A stretch of DNA of 64,000 bases from Saccharopolyspora erythraea (GTDB lineage Bacteria; Actinomycetota; Actinomycetes; Mycobacteriales; Pseudonocardiaceae), in assembly GCF_018141105.1 (NCBI RefSeq), contig NZ_CP054839.1, forward strand, positions 6,947,411-7,011,410, written 5' to 3'. A program made the translations under genes and the position numbers. How positions within the stretch are numbered: the stretch's first letter is position 1; each line of letters opens with the position of its first letter. Of the stretch, positions 44,311 to 54,243 are shown in pieces. The notes under the pieces are model-generated. The model saw nothing but the letters and a program-made list of their open reading frames with translations, was not told the DNA's origin and searched no databases.

Positions 44311-44577
44311 GACGTCCGCTCCTCCGTTCCGCACGCGGCGAGGCCACCGGAATCGGACACGCGCGGTGACGCACACCACGCGCGGTCCAACTTCGGTGGC
44401 CACCTGTTCCGGGGAACAGTAACGGAGGGGAACGCGCGTCGACGCCGGGTTGCCCGATCCGAGTCCCGGCTGTGATGACCCGTCTGCCAACCTGCCCGGG
44501 GCAGATCAGCGGTCGGAGACGCGGGTCAGCCCCAGCGCCCTCAGGCCGAGACGCGGGGCAGCCCGAGCGATCCGCCC

Positions 44578-44844
44578 TCAGCCCGAGACGGACCCGTCTT
44601 CGCCGCTGTCGTCGCGGGTGCCGGCGGCCCCTTCGCCGTCGCTGGAGTCTTCCTCGGCGCCGGTCTGCGCCTGCTCGGCCGGCGCTTCGGCGGGCTGCGC
44701 CGCGTCCCGGTCCGGCGGTGCGAGGAAGACCACACCGCGCTCGAGGTCCAGCGGCCCGCCCGGGTCGTGCTCGCGCCCGGGGGCGCCCTGGTCGCCCTCG
44801 TGCCTGAGCTTGCGGCCGGGGAAGAGTGCACCGACAAAGCCCAT
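44578..44844 (-). CDS. Small acidic DUF6191-like protein
   Basis: 88 residues. Starts MGFVGALFPGRKLRHEGD, then GREHDPGGPLDLERGVV, typical of a small actinobacterial family (DUF6191-like), and ends in a Glu/Asp/Ser/Gly-rich tail. GGAG lies 9 nt before the ATG at 44844. No function known. It is divergent from dinB with 160 bp between starts. Confidence 0.6.
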   Translation of the reverse strand: MGFVGALFPGRKLRHEGDQGAPGREHDPGGPLDLERGVVFLAPPDRDAAQPAEAPAEQAQTGAEEDSSDGEGAAGTRDDSGEDGSVSG

Positions 44845-45004
44845 GGAGATCATCTCCGTCGGATCGGCGATCGCTGACCGGAGACATCATCCTCCGGAAA
44901 CACCATCCTACCGGCGGACCAGCGGTCCGATTCGCGTTCGGCGGGCGGGCTGCTCCTCCGGTGCCGACTCCTGCGATGTCGGTCGCGCACCGTTCAATGG
45001 AGTC

Positions 45005-46333
45005 ATGCGGAGGTGGGTGCTGCACATGGACATGGACGCGTTCTTCGCGTCCGTGGAGCAGCTCACCCGGCCGACCGTGCGCGAGCGGCCGGTGCTCGTC
45101 GGCGGCCTCGGGCCGCGCGGCACGGTCGCCGGCGCCAGCTACGAGGCCCGCACGTACGGCGCGCGGTCGGCGATGCCGATGGCCGAGGCGCGGCGGCTCT
45201 GCCCGGTGGCGGTGGTGCTGCCGCCGCGGTTCCGGGTCTACTCGGCGGTCAGCGAGCGCGTGCTGGGCATCGTGCGCGACGTCTCGGCCGTGGTGCAGCA
45301 GGTGTCGATCGACGAGGCGTTCATGGAGCCCGCGGAGCTGGCCGGCGCCGAGGCCGCCACCGTCGAGGACTTCGCGGCCCAGCTGCGGGCGCGGGTGCGG
45401 CGCGAGACCGGGGTGACCGCGTCGATCGGCGCCGGCTCCGGCAAGCAGCTGGCCAAGATCGCCTCCGGCCTGGCCAAGCCCGACGGCGCGCTGGTGGTGC
45501 CGCCGCAGGAGGAGATCGAGCTGCTGTCCGCGCTGCCGGTGCGCAAGCTGTGGGGTATCGGGCCTGTCACCGAGGGGAAGCTGCACCGGATCGGCGTGCA
45601 CACCATCGGCGAGCTGGCCGCGCTGCACCTGGGCGACGTCACGTCCCTGCTCGGTCAGGCGCACGGCACCGAGCTGCACCGGCTCGCCCACGGCATCGAC
45701 GACCACCCCGTCGAGGAGCGCGCGGAGGCCAAGCAGGTCAGCGCCGAAACGACCTTCGACATCGACATCACCGACCGGACGCGGCTGCTGGCCGAGGTCG
45801 CCGGGATGGCCGGCAACGCGCACCGCAGGCTGGTCTCCTCCGGCCGCGCCGCCAAGACGGTGACGGTGAAGGTCCGCGACTCCGACTTCACCACCATCAG
45901 CCGGGCCGAGACGTTCGCCAGCGCCACCAGCGACGCCGCCACGCTCGCGGCGGCCGCGCGCAGGCTGACCTCGGTCGCGGTGCCGCCCGGCACCCCGATC
46001 CGGCTGGTCGGGGTCTCCTACTCCGGTCTGGCCAACTCCGAGCAGGAGGCGCTGTTCGAGAGCCCCGGCTCCGAGGTCGTGGTCAGCACCCAGTCGGTCG
46101 AGCAGACCCCGACGGCCGAGCCGGCACCGGCGCCGCGGGGTTGGCGGGCGGGCGACGACGTGTGGCACGACGAGCACGGCCACGGCTGGGTGCAGGGCGC
46201 CGGGCTGGGACGGGTCACGGTGCGGTTCGAGACCGCGACCACCGGGCGCGGCGTGGCGCGCACGTTCGCCTCGGACGAGCCGCTGCTGCACCCGGGCGAC
46301 CCGCTCGACAGCCTCGGTTGGCAGTCGGACTGA
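45005..46333 (+). CDS. dinB: DNA polymerase IV (Y-family)
   Basis: 442 residues. Error-prone translesion polymerase. Catalytic acids in HMDMDAFFASVE (Asp9 and the steric-gate Phe14) and SIDEAFME (Asp103, Glu104). Then the helix-hairpin-helix TASIGAGSGKQLAKIASGLAKP, LWGIGPVTEGKL and the little finger domain (AETTFDIDITDR). A C-terminal extension of about 60 residues (GWRAGDDVWHDEHGHGWVQG) is a CxxC-free add-on also found in other actinobacterial DinB. TGGAG before the ATG; no clear LexA box seen. Confidence 0.95.
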   Translation: MRRWVLHMDMDAFFASVEQLTRPTVRERPVLVGGLGPRGTVAGASYEARTYGARSAMPMAEARRLCPVAVVLPPRFRVYSAVSERVLGIVRDVSAVVQQVSIDEAFMEPAELAGAEAATVEDFAAQLRARVRRETGVTASIGAGSGKQLAKIASGLAKPDGALVVPPQEEIELLSALPVRKLWGIGPVTEGKLHRIGVHTIGELAALHLGDVTSLLGQAHGTELHRLAHGIDDHPVEERAEAKQVSAETTFDIDITDRTRLLAEVAGMAGNAHRRLVSSGRAAKTVTVKVRDSDFTTISRAETFASATSDAATLAAAARRLTSVAVPPGTPIRLVGVSYSGLANSEQEALFESPGSEVVVSTQSVEQTPTAEPAPAPRGWRAGDDVWHDEHGHGWVQGAGLGRVTVRFETATTGRGVARTFASDEPLLHPGDPLDSLGWQSD

Positions 46334-46354
46334 CGAGCGCTCCGCGTGGCCACC

Positions 46355-46421
46355 CAGGGGCGGTTCCAAGCGGCGCGTGCGGTGTGGGATTCAGCCCGGA
46401 CCCCCGCGCAAACCGCCCCTG
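46355..46421. terminator. Inverted repeat after dinB
   Basis: CAGGGGCGGTT (46355-46365) and AACCGCCCCTG (46411-46421), 11-bp stem with a 45-nt loop, between convergent dinB and a membrane-protein gene. The long loop makes it a weaker candidate. Confidence 0.45.
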
Positions 46422-46448
46422 AAAGGTCCCCGGCGTGAGAAGCCCTGG

Positions 46449-47231
46449 TCAGGAAGCCGTCGGCGCAGGCAGCTCGCGCTTGTAGTGCCCGACCCACTTG
46501 CGCGGCGCCACCGTCTGCACGGCGTGTTCGACCGAACGCGCCAGCTTGCTGAACGGCGGCAGGTGGAAGCGGTACCGCTCGCCTGGCAGGCCGGGCATCG
46601 ACGGCGGCTCCTCGATCCGCCAGCGGTCGAGCTCCGGGTGCCGGGAAGCGAAGCCGGCGTCGGCTGGGTAGAACTCCAGCGCCACCCTGCGGTCCGGCGG
46701 GACCGACCGGTTGTGCTGGATCCACGGCAGGGTGCCCACGCCCACGGCCGCGATCTCGTCCCACGACACGCCCACGACCTCACCGCGCGTGCGGGCGTAG
46801 AAACCGCTGCGGTCGAACAGGAAACCCCGGCTGCTGAGCATGCCCCGCGACGAGGTCGCGAACCACAGGAAGATCACGCCGAACACGAGCTGCCAGATCC
46901 ACATGCCGACCGTTGAGCCCTTGTTCGCCAGCGTCGCCGCGCACAGCACGGTGAGCAGACCGCTGATGCCGCCACCGATCAGCAGCGTGCGGAAGCTGCT
47001 CGCGCTGACGTCGACGTCCTGCGCGTCGGCGCCCAGCACCACCGGCACCGACCGGCCCGGCGGTGGTGCGGAGTGCGGGGGCTGCGCGCGGACGGTCCGG
47101 TCCTCGACCCGCGCGGCCCCCTCCGAGGTGTAGCGCGCGGTACCCCGGTCACCGGCCTCGCCCCGAGGCACCGTCGCGCGTTCGTCGTTCACCCGGTCGG
47201 CCCGCTGCCATCCGCCTGGAAGCCACTTCAT
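46449..47231 (-). CDS. Membrane protein of unknown function
   Basis: 260 residues. Acidic/basic N-terminal region (about 1-75), two membrane helices (FRTLLIGGGISGLLTVLCAATL and WIWQLVFGVIFLWFAT), then a PH-like soluble part (GFLFDRSGFYARTRGEVVGVSWDEIAAVGVG, VALEFYPAD). The pattern of YcxB/PH-domain-type proteins in actinobacteria fits, though not strongly. No functional clue from neighbours dinB and thiolase. ATG start with a weak ribosome site. Confidence 0.7.
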   Translation of the reverse strand: MKWLPGGWQRADRVNDERATVPRGEAGDRGTARYTSEGAARVEDRTVRAQPPHSAPPPGRSVPVVLGADAQDVDVSASSFRTLLIGGGISGLLTVLCAATLANKGSTVGMWIWQLVFGVIFLWFATSSRGMLSSRGFLFDRSGFYARTRGEVVGVSWDEIAAVGVGTLPWIQHNRSVPPDRRVALEFYPADAGFASRHPELDRWRIEEPPSMPGLPGERYRFHLPPFSKLARSVEHAVQTVAPRKWVGHYKRELPAPTAS

Positions 47232-47315
47232 GGCCCCCAGGGTAGCGGCGACCCGTCCAGTTGATCATGTTCCTACCCGGATTTCCGGGTTGACTCAGGG
47301 TTTCCCCGGGTTCGG

Positions 47316-48503
<1,188 letters not shown>

Positions 48504-48725
48504 CGCTGCCTCCCGGTCCGTTCGTCGACGTGCTGCGTTGCCGCGTCGCACCACCATCATGGGGTCTCGGACGCACTGGGGACCATACCCAGCGTGGCAC
48601 GCGGTGCCGCTTGTGAGGACGCCCACAGGGCGGGACGCGATGCGACTGGCGCTGACACCAAGACGCGCTTGACCTCGGCGAACCGCCCGAACCCCGACGG
48701 CGCGGGCGGCTCGCCGATGCGCTGG

Positions 48726-49730
48726 TCAGCAGTTCCCGCGTCCCGCGGTCGTGTCGCACAACGTCGTCTCGTCGGCCCACGAGAGCTTGCTGCGCGCGTT
48801 CACACCGAGCTCGCGCGAGGCGGAGACGTCACCACTCGCGCCGGAGTCGCCCTTGAGCCAGTAGCGGACCTCGTATTCCTTGCCGCCCTCGGCGTAGGTG
48901 AAGGCGTAGAACGGCGCGGGCACCGGTGCCGGCCCGAAGTCCGGCGAGGTCCAGGCGTCCTCGCCCTCGGCCTTGGCCGGGTCGACGTACAGGCAGTCGT
49001 ACTGGGCTCCCCCGTAGGTGCACTTGCGCGGCTCGGCCCCGCCGTAGCGGCCCACGCCGTCCACCTTCGTCACCTGCTGCGAGCCCAGCCGCTGGAAGAT
49101 CTTCTCGCAGGCGCCGCCGTCGCAGGCGTGCCAGTCCTTCCAGGCCGCGGAGCGGGCCGACGCCGTCGACGCGCCGCCGTTCACCGCGTCGCAGAACTTG
49201 CCGAGCATGTAGGGCGCCATCTTCTGGGCCGCCGTCACCGAGTCGATGGCGGTGGCGGCGGTCTCCTTCGCGCCGAGCCCCGCCGAGTCGAGCTGCCAGA
49301 TGCCCACGCCGGGGTTGAAGAACAGCCCGTCGGCCCGCTGCTCCGGATCGGCCAGGGACGCCTGGTCGTCGTATCGGGACAGCGTCATGGGCGAGGGCGG
49401 TTCGCCCGACCCCGCCACCTCCGGCCAGGTGGTGGCCAGCGTCAGGTTCGTCGCCGCCTCGGCGCTGACCTGGCATTCCGCCTGCTCCACGGCCTTGGCC
49501 GCGGCGGCCTGGACCGCGGCGTAGGGCTCGGCGCCGAACTGCAGCGGCGCGTTGTCGGCGACCCACGCCCGCTCCCGTTTCAGCCGGACTTCCTCGGGAT
49601 TCTCCCTGCCACCGCCCGAGATGGTTCCGTCTCCCCCGGCAGCCGAGGCGACCGGTGCGAACACCGTGGTGGCCCCCAGCAGAACGGCGAGCAGAACGGA
49701 GCACGGGCGGACAGGTTGCTTGATAACCAT
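48726..49730 (-). CDS. Secreted Cys-containing protein, unknown
   Basis: 334 residues with a Sec signal peptide cut near ASAAG (residue 31). Blocks LSRYDDQASLADPEQRADGLFFNPGVGIWQLDSAG and AAQKMAPYMLGKFCDAVNGG resemble a lysozyme/lytic transglycosylase-like fold (GIWQ-type turn), and the second half has a pattern of eight Cys (WHACDGGACEKIF, RKCTYGGAQYDCLYVD, TTLCDTTAGRGNC). I do not recognise a named family. AGGGGG precedes the ATG. Divergent from methylmalonyl-CoA epimerase. Confidence 0.75.
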   Translation of the reverse strand: MVIKQPVRPCSVLLAVLLGATTVFAPVASAAGGDGTISGGGRENPEEVRLKRERAWVADNAPLQFGAEPYAAVQAAAAKAVEQAECQVSAEAATNLTLATTWPEVAGSGEPPSPMTLSRYDDQASLADPEQRADGLFFNPGVGIWQLDSAGLGAKETAATAIDSVTAAQKMAPYMLGKFCDAVNGGASTASARSAAWKDWHACDGGACEKIFQRLGSQQVTKVDGVGRYGGAEPRKCTYGGAQYDCLYVDPAKAEGEDAWTSPDFGPAPVPAPFYAFTYAEGGKEYEVRYWLKGDSGASGDVSASRELGVNARSKLSWADETTLCDTTAGRGNC

Positions 49731-49883
49731 AGTGCCCCCTTCGGTCGTGAATTATCGACATGCTCGTTCGCGACGTGCTCGCCGAACTCCACCGATCGGG
49801 GCAACTCGATCAAGGAAAGAGACTGTTCATTTGCCGCTTTTCACCTGTTTCCCGCCACATCGGACGCGGGCTAGGCTCGCGGC

Positions 49884-50324
49884 ATGCACGAGGATCTGAG
49901 CGGGCTGGTGACCGCCATCGACCACGTCGGCATCGCGGTGCCCGACCTGGACGCAGCCATCGAGTTCCAGCGGCGGACCTTCGGTCTGGAGGTCGCCCAC
50001 ATCGAGGTCAACGAGGAGCAGGGCGTGCACGAGGCGATGCTGCGCGCGCCCGGCGACGCCTCGGGTGCCACGCAGATCCAGCTGCTCGCACCGATGCGGG
50101 AGGACTCCGCGATCGCGAAGTTCATCGACCGCAGCGGGCCCGGACTGCAGCAGCTCGCCTACCGCGTCACCGACGTCGAGGCGGCCGCAGAGGCGTTGCG
50201 CGCCAAGGGTTTGCGGCTGCTGTACGACTCGCCTCGGCGCGGTACCGCCGACAGCCGCATCAACTTCGTGCACCCGAAGGACGCGGGCGGCGTGCTCGTG
50301 GAACTGGTCGAGCCGGCGCGGTAA
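49884..50324 (+). CDS. mce: Methylmalonyl-CoA epimerase
   Basis: 146 residues, normal length. Interconverts (R)- and (S)-methylmalonyl-CoA in propionate metabolism and extender supply. Metal ligands in IDHVGIAV (His), ATQIQLL (Gln) and VLVELVEP (Glu) of the vicinal oxygen chelate fold, plus GPGLQQLAYRV. ATG start 6 nt after TAGGCT (49872-49877), a leaderless promoter. Corresponds to Rv1322A beside the thiolase. Confidence 0.93.
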   Translation: MHEDLSGLVTAIDHVGIAVPDLDAAIEFQRRTFGLEVAHIEVNEEQGVHEAMLRAPGDASGATQIQLLAPMREDSAIAKFIDRSGPGLQQLAYRVTDVEAAAEALRAKGLRLLYDSPRRGTADSRINFVHPKDAGGVLVELVEPAR

Positions 50325-50680
50325 CGACACGGAGTGCCGCGGCCCGCCGGGAGGTGGCGGATGCGCGGCACTCCGATGTGGACACCGATGGGGAGACGTC
50401 GTGGATTTCCGTCCGTGACGTCGAGCCGCGGCCCCGCACGGAGGCGTGACACGCGAAAGTGCGTGACGCTGCGCTTCTGCTGACCGAGCGTGCGGCGAAC
50501 CCACTCGACAGCGCGCGAGCGCGTTAGCGCGGAAGCGTGGCACGCGGGTTCGCGGTTCGAGGTTCGCGGCTCGCGGCTCGCGGCTCGCGGGAGTCCCAAC
50601 CGCGTCGTGCGAGCGGCGCCGCGAGAACGTCACGGCAACTCGAGCGGCGCCGCGAAACGGGGCCGCGAGAGCGACATGGG
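50325..50680. repeat. Intergenic region with short GC-rich repeats
   Basis: No gene seen in these 356 bases. It holds direct repeats of a GCGGCTCGC unit (about 50565-50590) and GCGCGAG/CGCGAGA-type short palindromes. Perhaps slipped-strand expanded DNA. Confidence 0.5.
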
Positions 50681-51352
50681 TCAGGCGGGCTTCGGGGCCT
50701 TCGTCATCCCGCCGACGCTGAGTTCCAGAGCACGCGCGATGAAACCGATCTCGCGCTCCAGCTCGTCGTCGTGCTCTCCGCGGCGCGCGACGGACTGCCG
50801 GTAGTTGATCAGCCGCGCGAACAGCATCGCGGCGGTGTCGATGTCGCCGCCCCTGCGGCCTGTCGGCAGCGCCGCCTCCAGCACTCGCCTGACCTGGTCC
50901 ACGACGGTCTGGAAACGCGTCTGCAACGCCTCCCGCAACGCGACGTGGGTGTCGGCCTCCCGCCACAGCAGGTGGCTCAGCAGCAGCGACGTCTCCAGCC
51001 GCGTGTCGAACTCGAGCACCAGCCTGCGCAGGCTGCCCGCGACGTCACCGCGCACCGCGACCCGGTCGGACTCGACGTCCTCCTCCGGCAACCGGTCGAC
51101 CAGCGCGGTCAGCAGATCCTGCTTGTGGCGGAAGTAGTAGTGGATGAGCCCTTTGGGCACCTGGGCGCGCTCCGCGATGCGGGAGGTCGGCGTCGCGTCG
51201 AAGCCGTGCTCGGCGAACAGCTCACCTGCCGCCGTGAGGATCCGCTCGCGCGCACACGCCTCCTGGTCCGTGCCGCCGGGTCCGGGTTCGTCCGATTTGG
51301 ACCGCCGGCCCGGCGCGTTCGGCTCGTTCGCCGCACCTGGTGCCCGTGCCAT
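50681..51352 (-). CDS. TetR/AcrR family regulator
   Basis: 223 residues. A disordered N-terminal 30 residues, then the HTH ERILTAAGELFAEHGFDATPTSRIAERAQVPKGLIHYYFRHKQDLL (about 37-82) and an all-helical ligand domain. A 153-bp gap separates it from the SPW membrane protein gene, also on the minus strand. Its targets cannot be told from the sequence; the palindrome at 52051 is one candidate. Confidence 0.92.
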   Translation of the reverse strand: MARAPGAANEPNAPGRRSKSDEPGPGGTDQEACARERILTAAGELFAEHGFDATPTSRIAERAQVPKGLIHYYFRHKQDLLTALVDRLPEEDVESDRVAVRGDVAGSLRRLVLEFDTRLETSLLLSHLLWREADTHVALREALQTRFQTVVDQVRRVLEAALPTGRRGGDIDTAAMLFARLINYRQSVARRGEHDDELEREIGFIARALELSVGGMTKAPKPA

Positions 51353-51505
51353 CGGCGCGACCTCCAGCCTCCGGACCGCATCCGGTGTGGAGCACCTTCG
51401 CCTGTCGCTGCATATGCAGCCCTGGAAAGCCGCCGTCCGCCGAGGTGCGGCGCGGTCCGGAGTACTGCCCCGGACCGCGCCGGCCTCGCCCGGACGCCAC
51501 CTGCG

Positions 51506-51892
51506 TCAGTGCTGTCCGGCCACTCCCCGCTGGTGTGCGGCGTTGGCCTCGGGGAGCGCGGCGGCACCGGCGATCACGGCCAGCACGCCGACCACCCAGG
51601 AGGTCCACGCGGCGCCCATGTAGTCGGTGTAGCCCAGCGCCCATGGCGAGATGAACAGCAGGACTCCGAGCAGCATGTGGGCGTACTCGCTGGTCATCGA
51701 ACCCGGCATGGCCAGCGACCACACGCTGGCGATCACCAGCAGCGCGCCCAGCGCGATCATCGCCGACATCGCGTTGCCGTTCGTGGACGTCCACAGCGTC
51801 GCGAGCACGAGGTAAGCACCCAGTACCACGCCGACCCAGTCCTGCCACCGCATCCACGGCTTAGCAGTCGCACCTTCGGACCTACTGGCCAC
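51506..51892 (-). CDS. SPW-repeat membrane protein
   Basis: 128 residues with four membrane helices. Two copies of the SPW motif are visible: the first, degenerate, around MRWQDWVGVVLGAYLVLATLW, and the second in LLFISPWALGYTDYMGAAWTSWVVG. Function of this family is unknown; it is common in actinobacteria. The GTG at 51892 is chosen since GGAGG lies 8 nt before it; an upstream GTG at 51907 is less well placed. Confidence 0.85.
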   Translation of the reverse strand: MASRSEGATAKPWMRWQDWVGVVLGAYLVLATLWTSTNGNAMSAMIALGALLVIASVWSLAMPGSMTSEYAHMLLGVLLFISPWALGYTDYMGAAWTSWVVGVLAVIAGAAALPEANAAHQRGVAGQH

Positions 51893-52318
51893 GTCGATCA
51901 CCTCCACAGACGGGATGTCCTACTCCAAATGGTCGTCTTGGTTGGCCAGCCGGTCAAGCCTCCCCGAACGGGTATTTTTCCCCGTTTGAGCGGCATATTC
52001 TGCTCACCGTCTACTCGACTACCTACCGCAGTCGAACCTCGGGCACCCAATTGGAGCTAGTCCAAACGGACTAGTCTCCAAACGCTTGGTCATCATCCCG
52101 CGACCGCGCTCCGATCCCCGGCGGGACGAAAGGCCCACTCCGGCCGGACCGCCGTTTTGCGACCGCTGCCGACACCCCCGCGGCACCCGGCGGACCGGGC
52201 CCCGCGACACACCCACGCCGCCGCCTGTCGCCCACCTGGAGACGAGCGCGCCACAAAATCCGGTCATCAGGCCCACACCTCCCACAACACGGCCGGGTTC
52301 CAGGTAGCGTTGGGTGCC
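51893..52318. promoter_or_regulatory. Intergenic region with a 31-bp hyphenated palindrome
   Basis: No gene is seen in 426 bases. The main feature is 52051-52081: TTGGA, then CTAGTCC (52057-52063), AAAC, GGACTAG (52068-52074) and TCCAA, giving two nested inverted repeats. The form is like TetR family operators. Downstream, TAGCGT (52305-52310) lies 8 nt before the coiled-coil gene and is probably its -10 box. Another small inverted repeat AACGGG/CCCGTT lies near 51967-51986. Confidence 0.5.
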
Positions 52319-54097
52319 ATGGGCCTTGCCGACGACCGTGACCTGCTACCACTGGGATCAGGCTTCGACCTCGCTCGAAAGAACGGGTACGACCGCGCAC
52401 AGGTCGACGAACACCTCGAGCGAATCGACGCCGATCTCCGGATCCTCACCGCCGATCGGGATGCCGCCGTCTCCCAGGCGAACGATCTGTCCAAGCAGCT
52501 GGAGTCGGCGCGTTCGGAGATCGAGAACCTGCGCGGCCAGGTCGAGCGGCTGTCCAAGCCGCCGACAACGCTGGAGGGGCTCAGCGAACGGTTGCAGCGC
52601 ATGCTGCGGCTTGCCCAGGACGAGGCCAACGACATCCGCGCCCGCGCGGAGAAGGACGCCGCCGACACGCGCGCCCGGTCCGAGGCCGAGGCGAGCAACC
52701 TGCGCACCCGCTACGAGAAGCTGATCGCCGAGGTCGACAAGCGGCGCGGTGAGATGGAGACCGAGCACCGCGCGCTGATGGACAAGGCCAAGGCCGAGGC
52801 CGAGCGGATCACGCGGGAGGCCGAGGAGAACCGCAAGCGCGCGGACGAGGAGTCCGAGGCGCGGCGGGTCCAGGTCGAAGAGGACTTCGAGATCGCCATG
52901 GCGGCCCGGCGGACCGAGTCCATGCGCACCCTCGCCGAGCAGGAGGCGACCAGCAAGGCCGACGCCGAGCGCCGCGTGCGCGAGGCCACCGAGGAGGCCA
53001 ACCGGCGGCTGCGCGAGGGCACCAACGAAGCGCACCGGCGGGTGCGCGAGGCGACCGACGAGGCGAACCGGCTGGTCAGCGACGCCACCGCGAAGTCCGA
53101 GAAGCTCACCCGCGAATCCACCGAAGCCGCCGAGAAGCGCGAGCGCGAGTCCACCGACGCCGCGACGCGCCGCGAGCAGAAGTCGCAGCAGGTGGCCGAG
53201 CGGATGGTCCGGGAGGCCACCGACAAGTCCGAGCTGATGGTCAAGGAGTGCACAGAGGAGGCCACCCGGCTCATCGACGACGCCAAGCGCCAGAGCAAGC
53301 GGCTGGTCGACGAGGCGACCCAGGAGCACAAGCGGCTGCTGGACGAGGCCGACCGGGAGAGCAGGCGGCTGGTCGACGAGGCCCGCCAGGACGCCGAGCG
53401 GCGGCTGGGCGCGACGACCGAGGAGGTCCAGCGCAGGCTCACCAAGGCCGACGAGCAGGTGCACTCGCTCACCGAGCTGCGCGACACCGTCGCGGCGAAG
53501 CTGCGCGACGCCGCCGGGCTGCTCGGCCAGACCACTCCGCTGCTGGAGCGGCTGGCCGAAGAGGACACCGAGGAGGCCAAGCTGCGGGAGGCCGCGGCCG
53601 AGGCGCGCGAGCAGGCGCGCAAGGTCGCCGAGGCCAACGTCGCGGCCGACCGCCCGGGCGGCGGCTCGGGCCCGGAGGGTGCGGCCGGTGCCTCCGGCGA
53701 CGGCGGATCGTCCGGCAACGGCGGTGGCACTTCCAAAAACGGTGGTGCGTCGGCCAACGGTGGTTCCTCCGGCACTGGCGCAAACAGCGGCGGTACGGCG
53801 AACTCCGGCCACGGCGGGGCGCAGTCCCAGCAGCCGTCCCAGGGCAAGGCCAAGCCCACGGGTCAGGTGAAGCCAGTGGGGCCTGCCGGGCCCTCGGCGC
53901 CCACCGTCCCCAAGCAGGAGGCACCGCGGACCACCACCGACGATGGTCCGACGGAGAAGATCCAGCGCGGTGCCTTGCAGGGCGGGGCCAACCCGCACGA
54001 CCCGCCGACGCGACGCATCCAGCTGCCGGTGCCCGACGGCAACGCGGGCAAGGGCGGACCGCCCAAAGTGGACAAGCGGTCCCGGCCTGGCGGCTGA
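52319..54097 (+). CDS. DivIVA-like coiled-coil protein with hendecad repeats
   Basis: 592 residues. N-terminal DivIVA-like segment (GFDLARKNGYDRAQVDEHLERI, about 16-37), coiled coil to about 220, then about fifteen 11-residue repeats (REATEEANRRL, REGTNEAHRRV, REATDEANRLV, and so on) to about 385, and a Gly/Ser/Asn-rich then Pro-rich tail. This layout recalls the Scy/FilP type of polar cytoskeletal scaffolds of actinomycetes, but it is shorter than Scy. Leaderless: TAGCGT lies 8 nt before the ATG. A terminator follows. Likely role in cell-pole or hyphal tip organisation, inferred. Confidence 0.8.
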   Translation: MGLADDRDLLPLGSGFDLARKNGYDRAQVDEHLERIDADLRILTADRDAAVSQANDLSKQLESARSEIENLRGQVERLSKPPTTLEGLSERLQRMLRLAQDEANDIRARAEKDAADTRARSEAEASNLRTRYEKLIAEVDKRRGEMETEHRALMDKAKAEAERITREAEENRKRADEESEARRVQVEEDFEIAMAARRTESMRTLAEQEATSKADAERRVREATEEANRRLREGTNEAHRRVREATDEANRLVSDATAKSEKLTRESTEAAEKRERESTDAATRREQKSQQVAERMVREATDKSELMVKECTEEATRLIDDAKRQSKRLVDEATQEHKRLLDEADRESRRLVDEARQDAERRLGATTEEVQRRLTKADEQVHSLTELRDTVAAKLRDAAGLLGQTTPLLERLAEEDTEEAKLREAAAEAREQARKVAEANVAADRPGGGSGPEGAAGASGDGGSSGNGGGTSKNGGASANGGSSGTGANSGGTANSGHGGAQSQQPSQGKAKPTGQVKPVGPAGPSAPTVPKQEAPRTTTDDGPTEKIQRGALQGGANPHDPPTRRIQLPVPDGNAGKGGPPKVDKRSRPGG

Positions 54098-54173
54098 CCC
54101 ACAGCCCCGCCTGCCCGCCGACCCCGCCGGGGCTCAGCCTTCGCTGACGAGCACTGCGGTCCTGGACCACTGA

Positions 54174-54215
54174 GGCCGCCGGGCCGGTCGCCCACGCGAC
54201 CCAGGCCCGGCGGCC
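54174..54215. terminator. Bidirectional terminator
   Basis: GGCCGCCGGGC (54174-54184) and GCCCGGCGGCC (54205-54215), extended inside by GGTCG/CGACC around a CCCACG loop. Lies between the convergent coiled-coil and hydrolase genes. Confidence 0.75.
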
Positions 54216-54243
54216 AAATGCGCCAATGCCATCCGCCCGCGGG

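Noticed and set aside
44911-45004. LexA (SOS) box in front of dinB
   Set aside because: No GAAC-N4-GTTC-type palindrome in the upstream 100 bases.
52358-53998. Hydrophobic-looking Leu-rich minus-strand frame over the coiled-coil gene
   Set aside because: It is the complement of a Glu/Arg/Ala repeat; the plus frame has the DivIVA-like start and clear hendecads.
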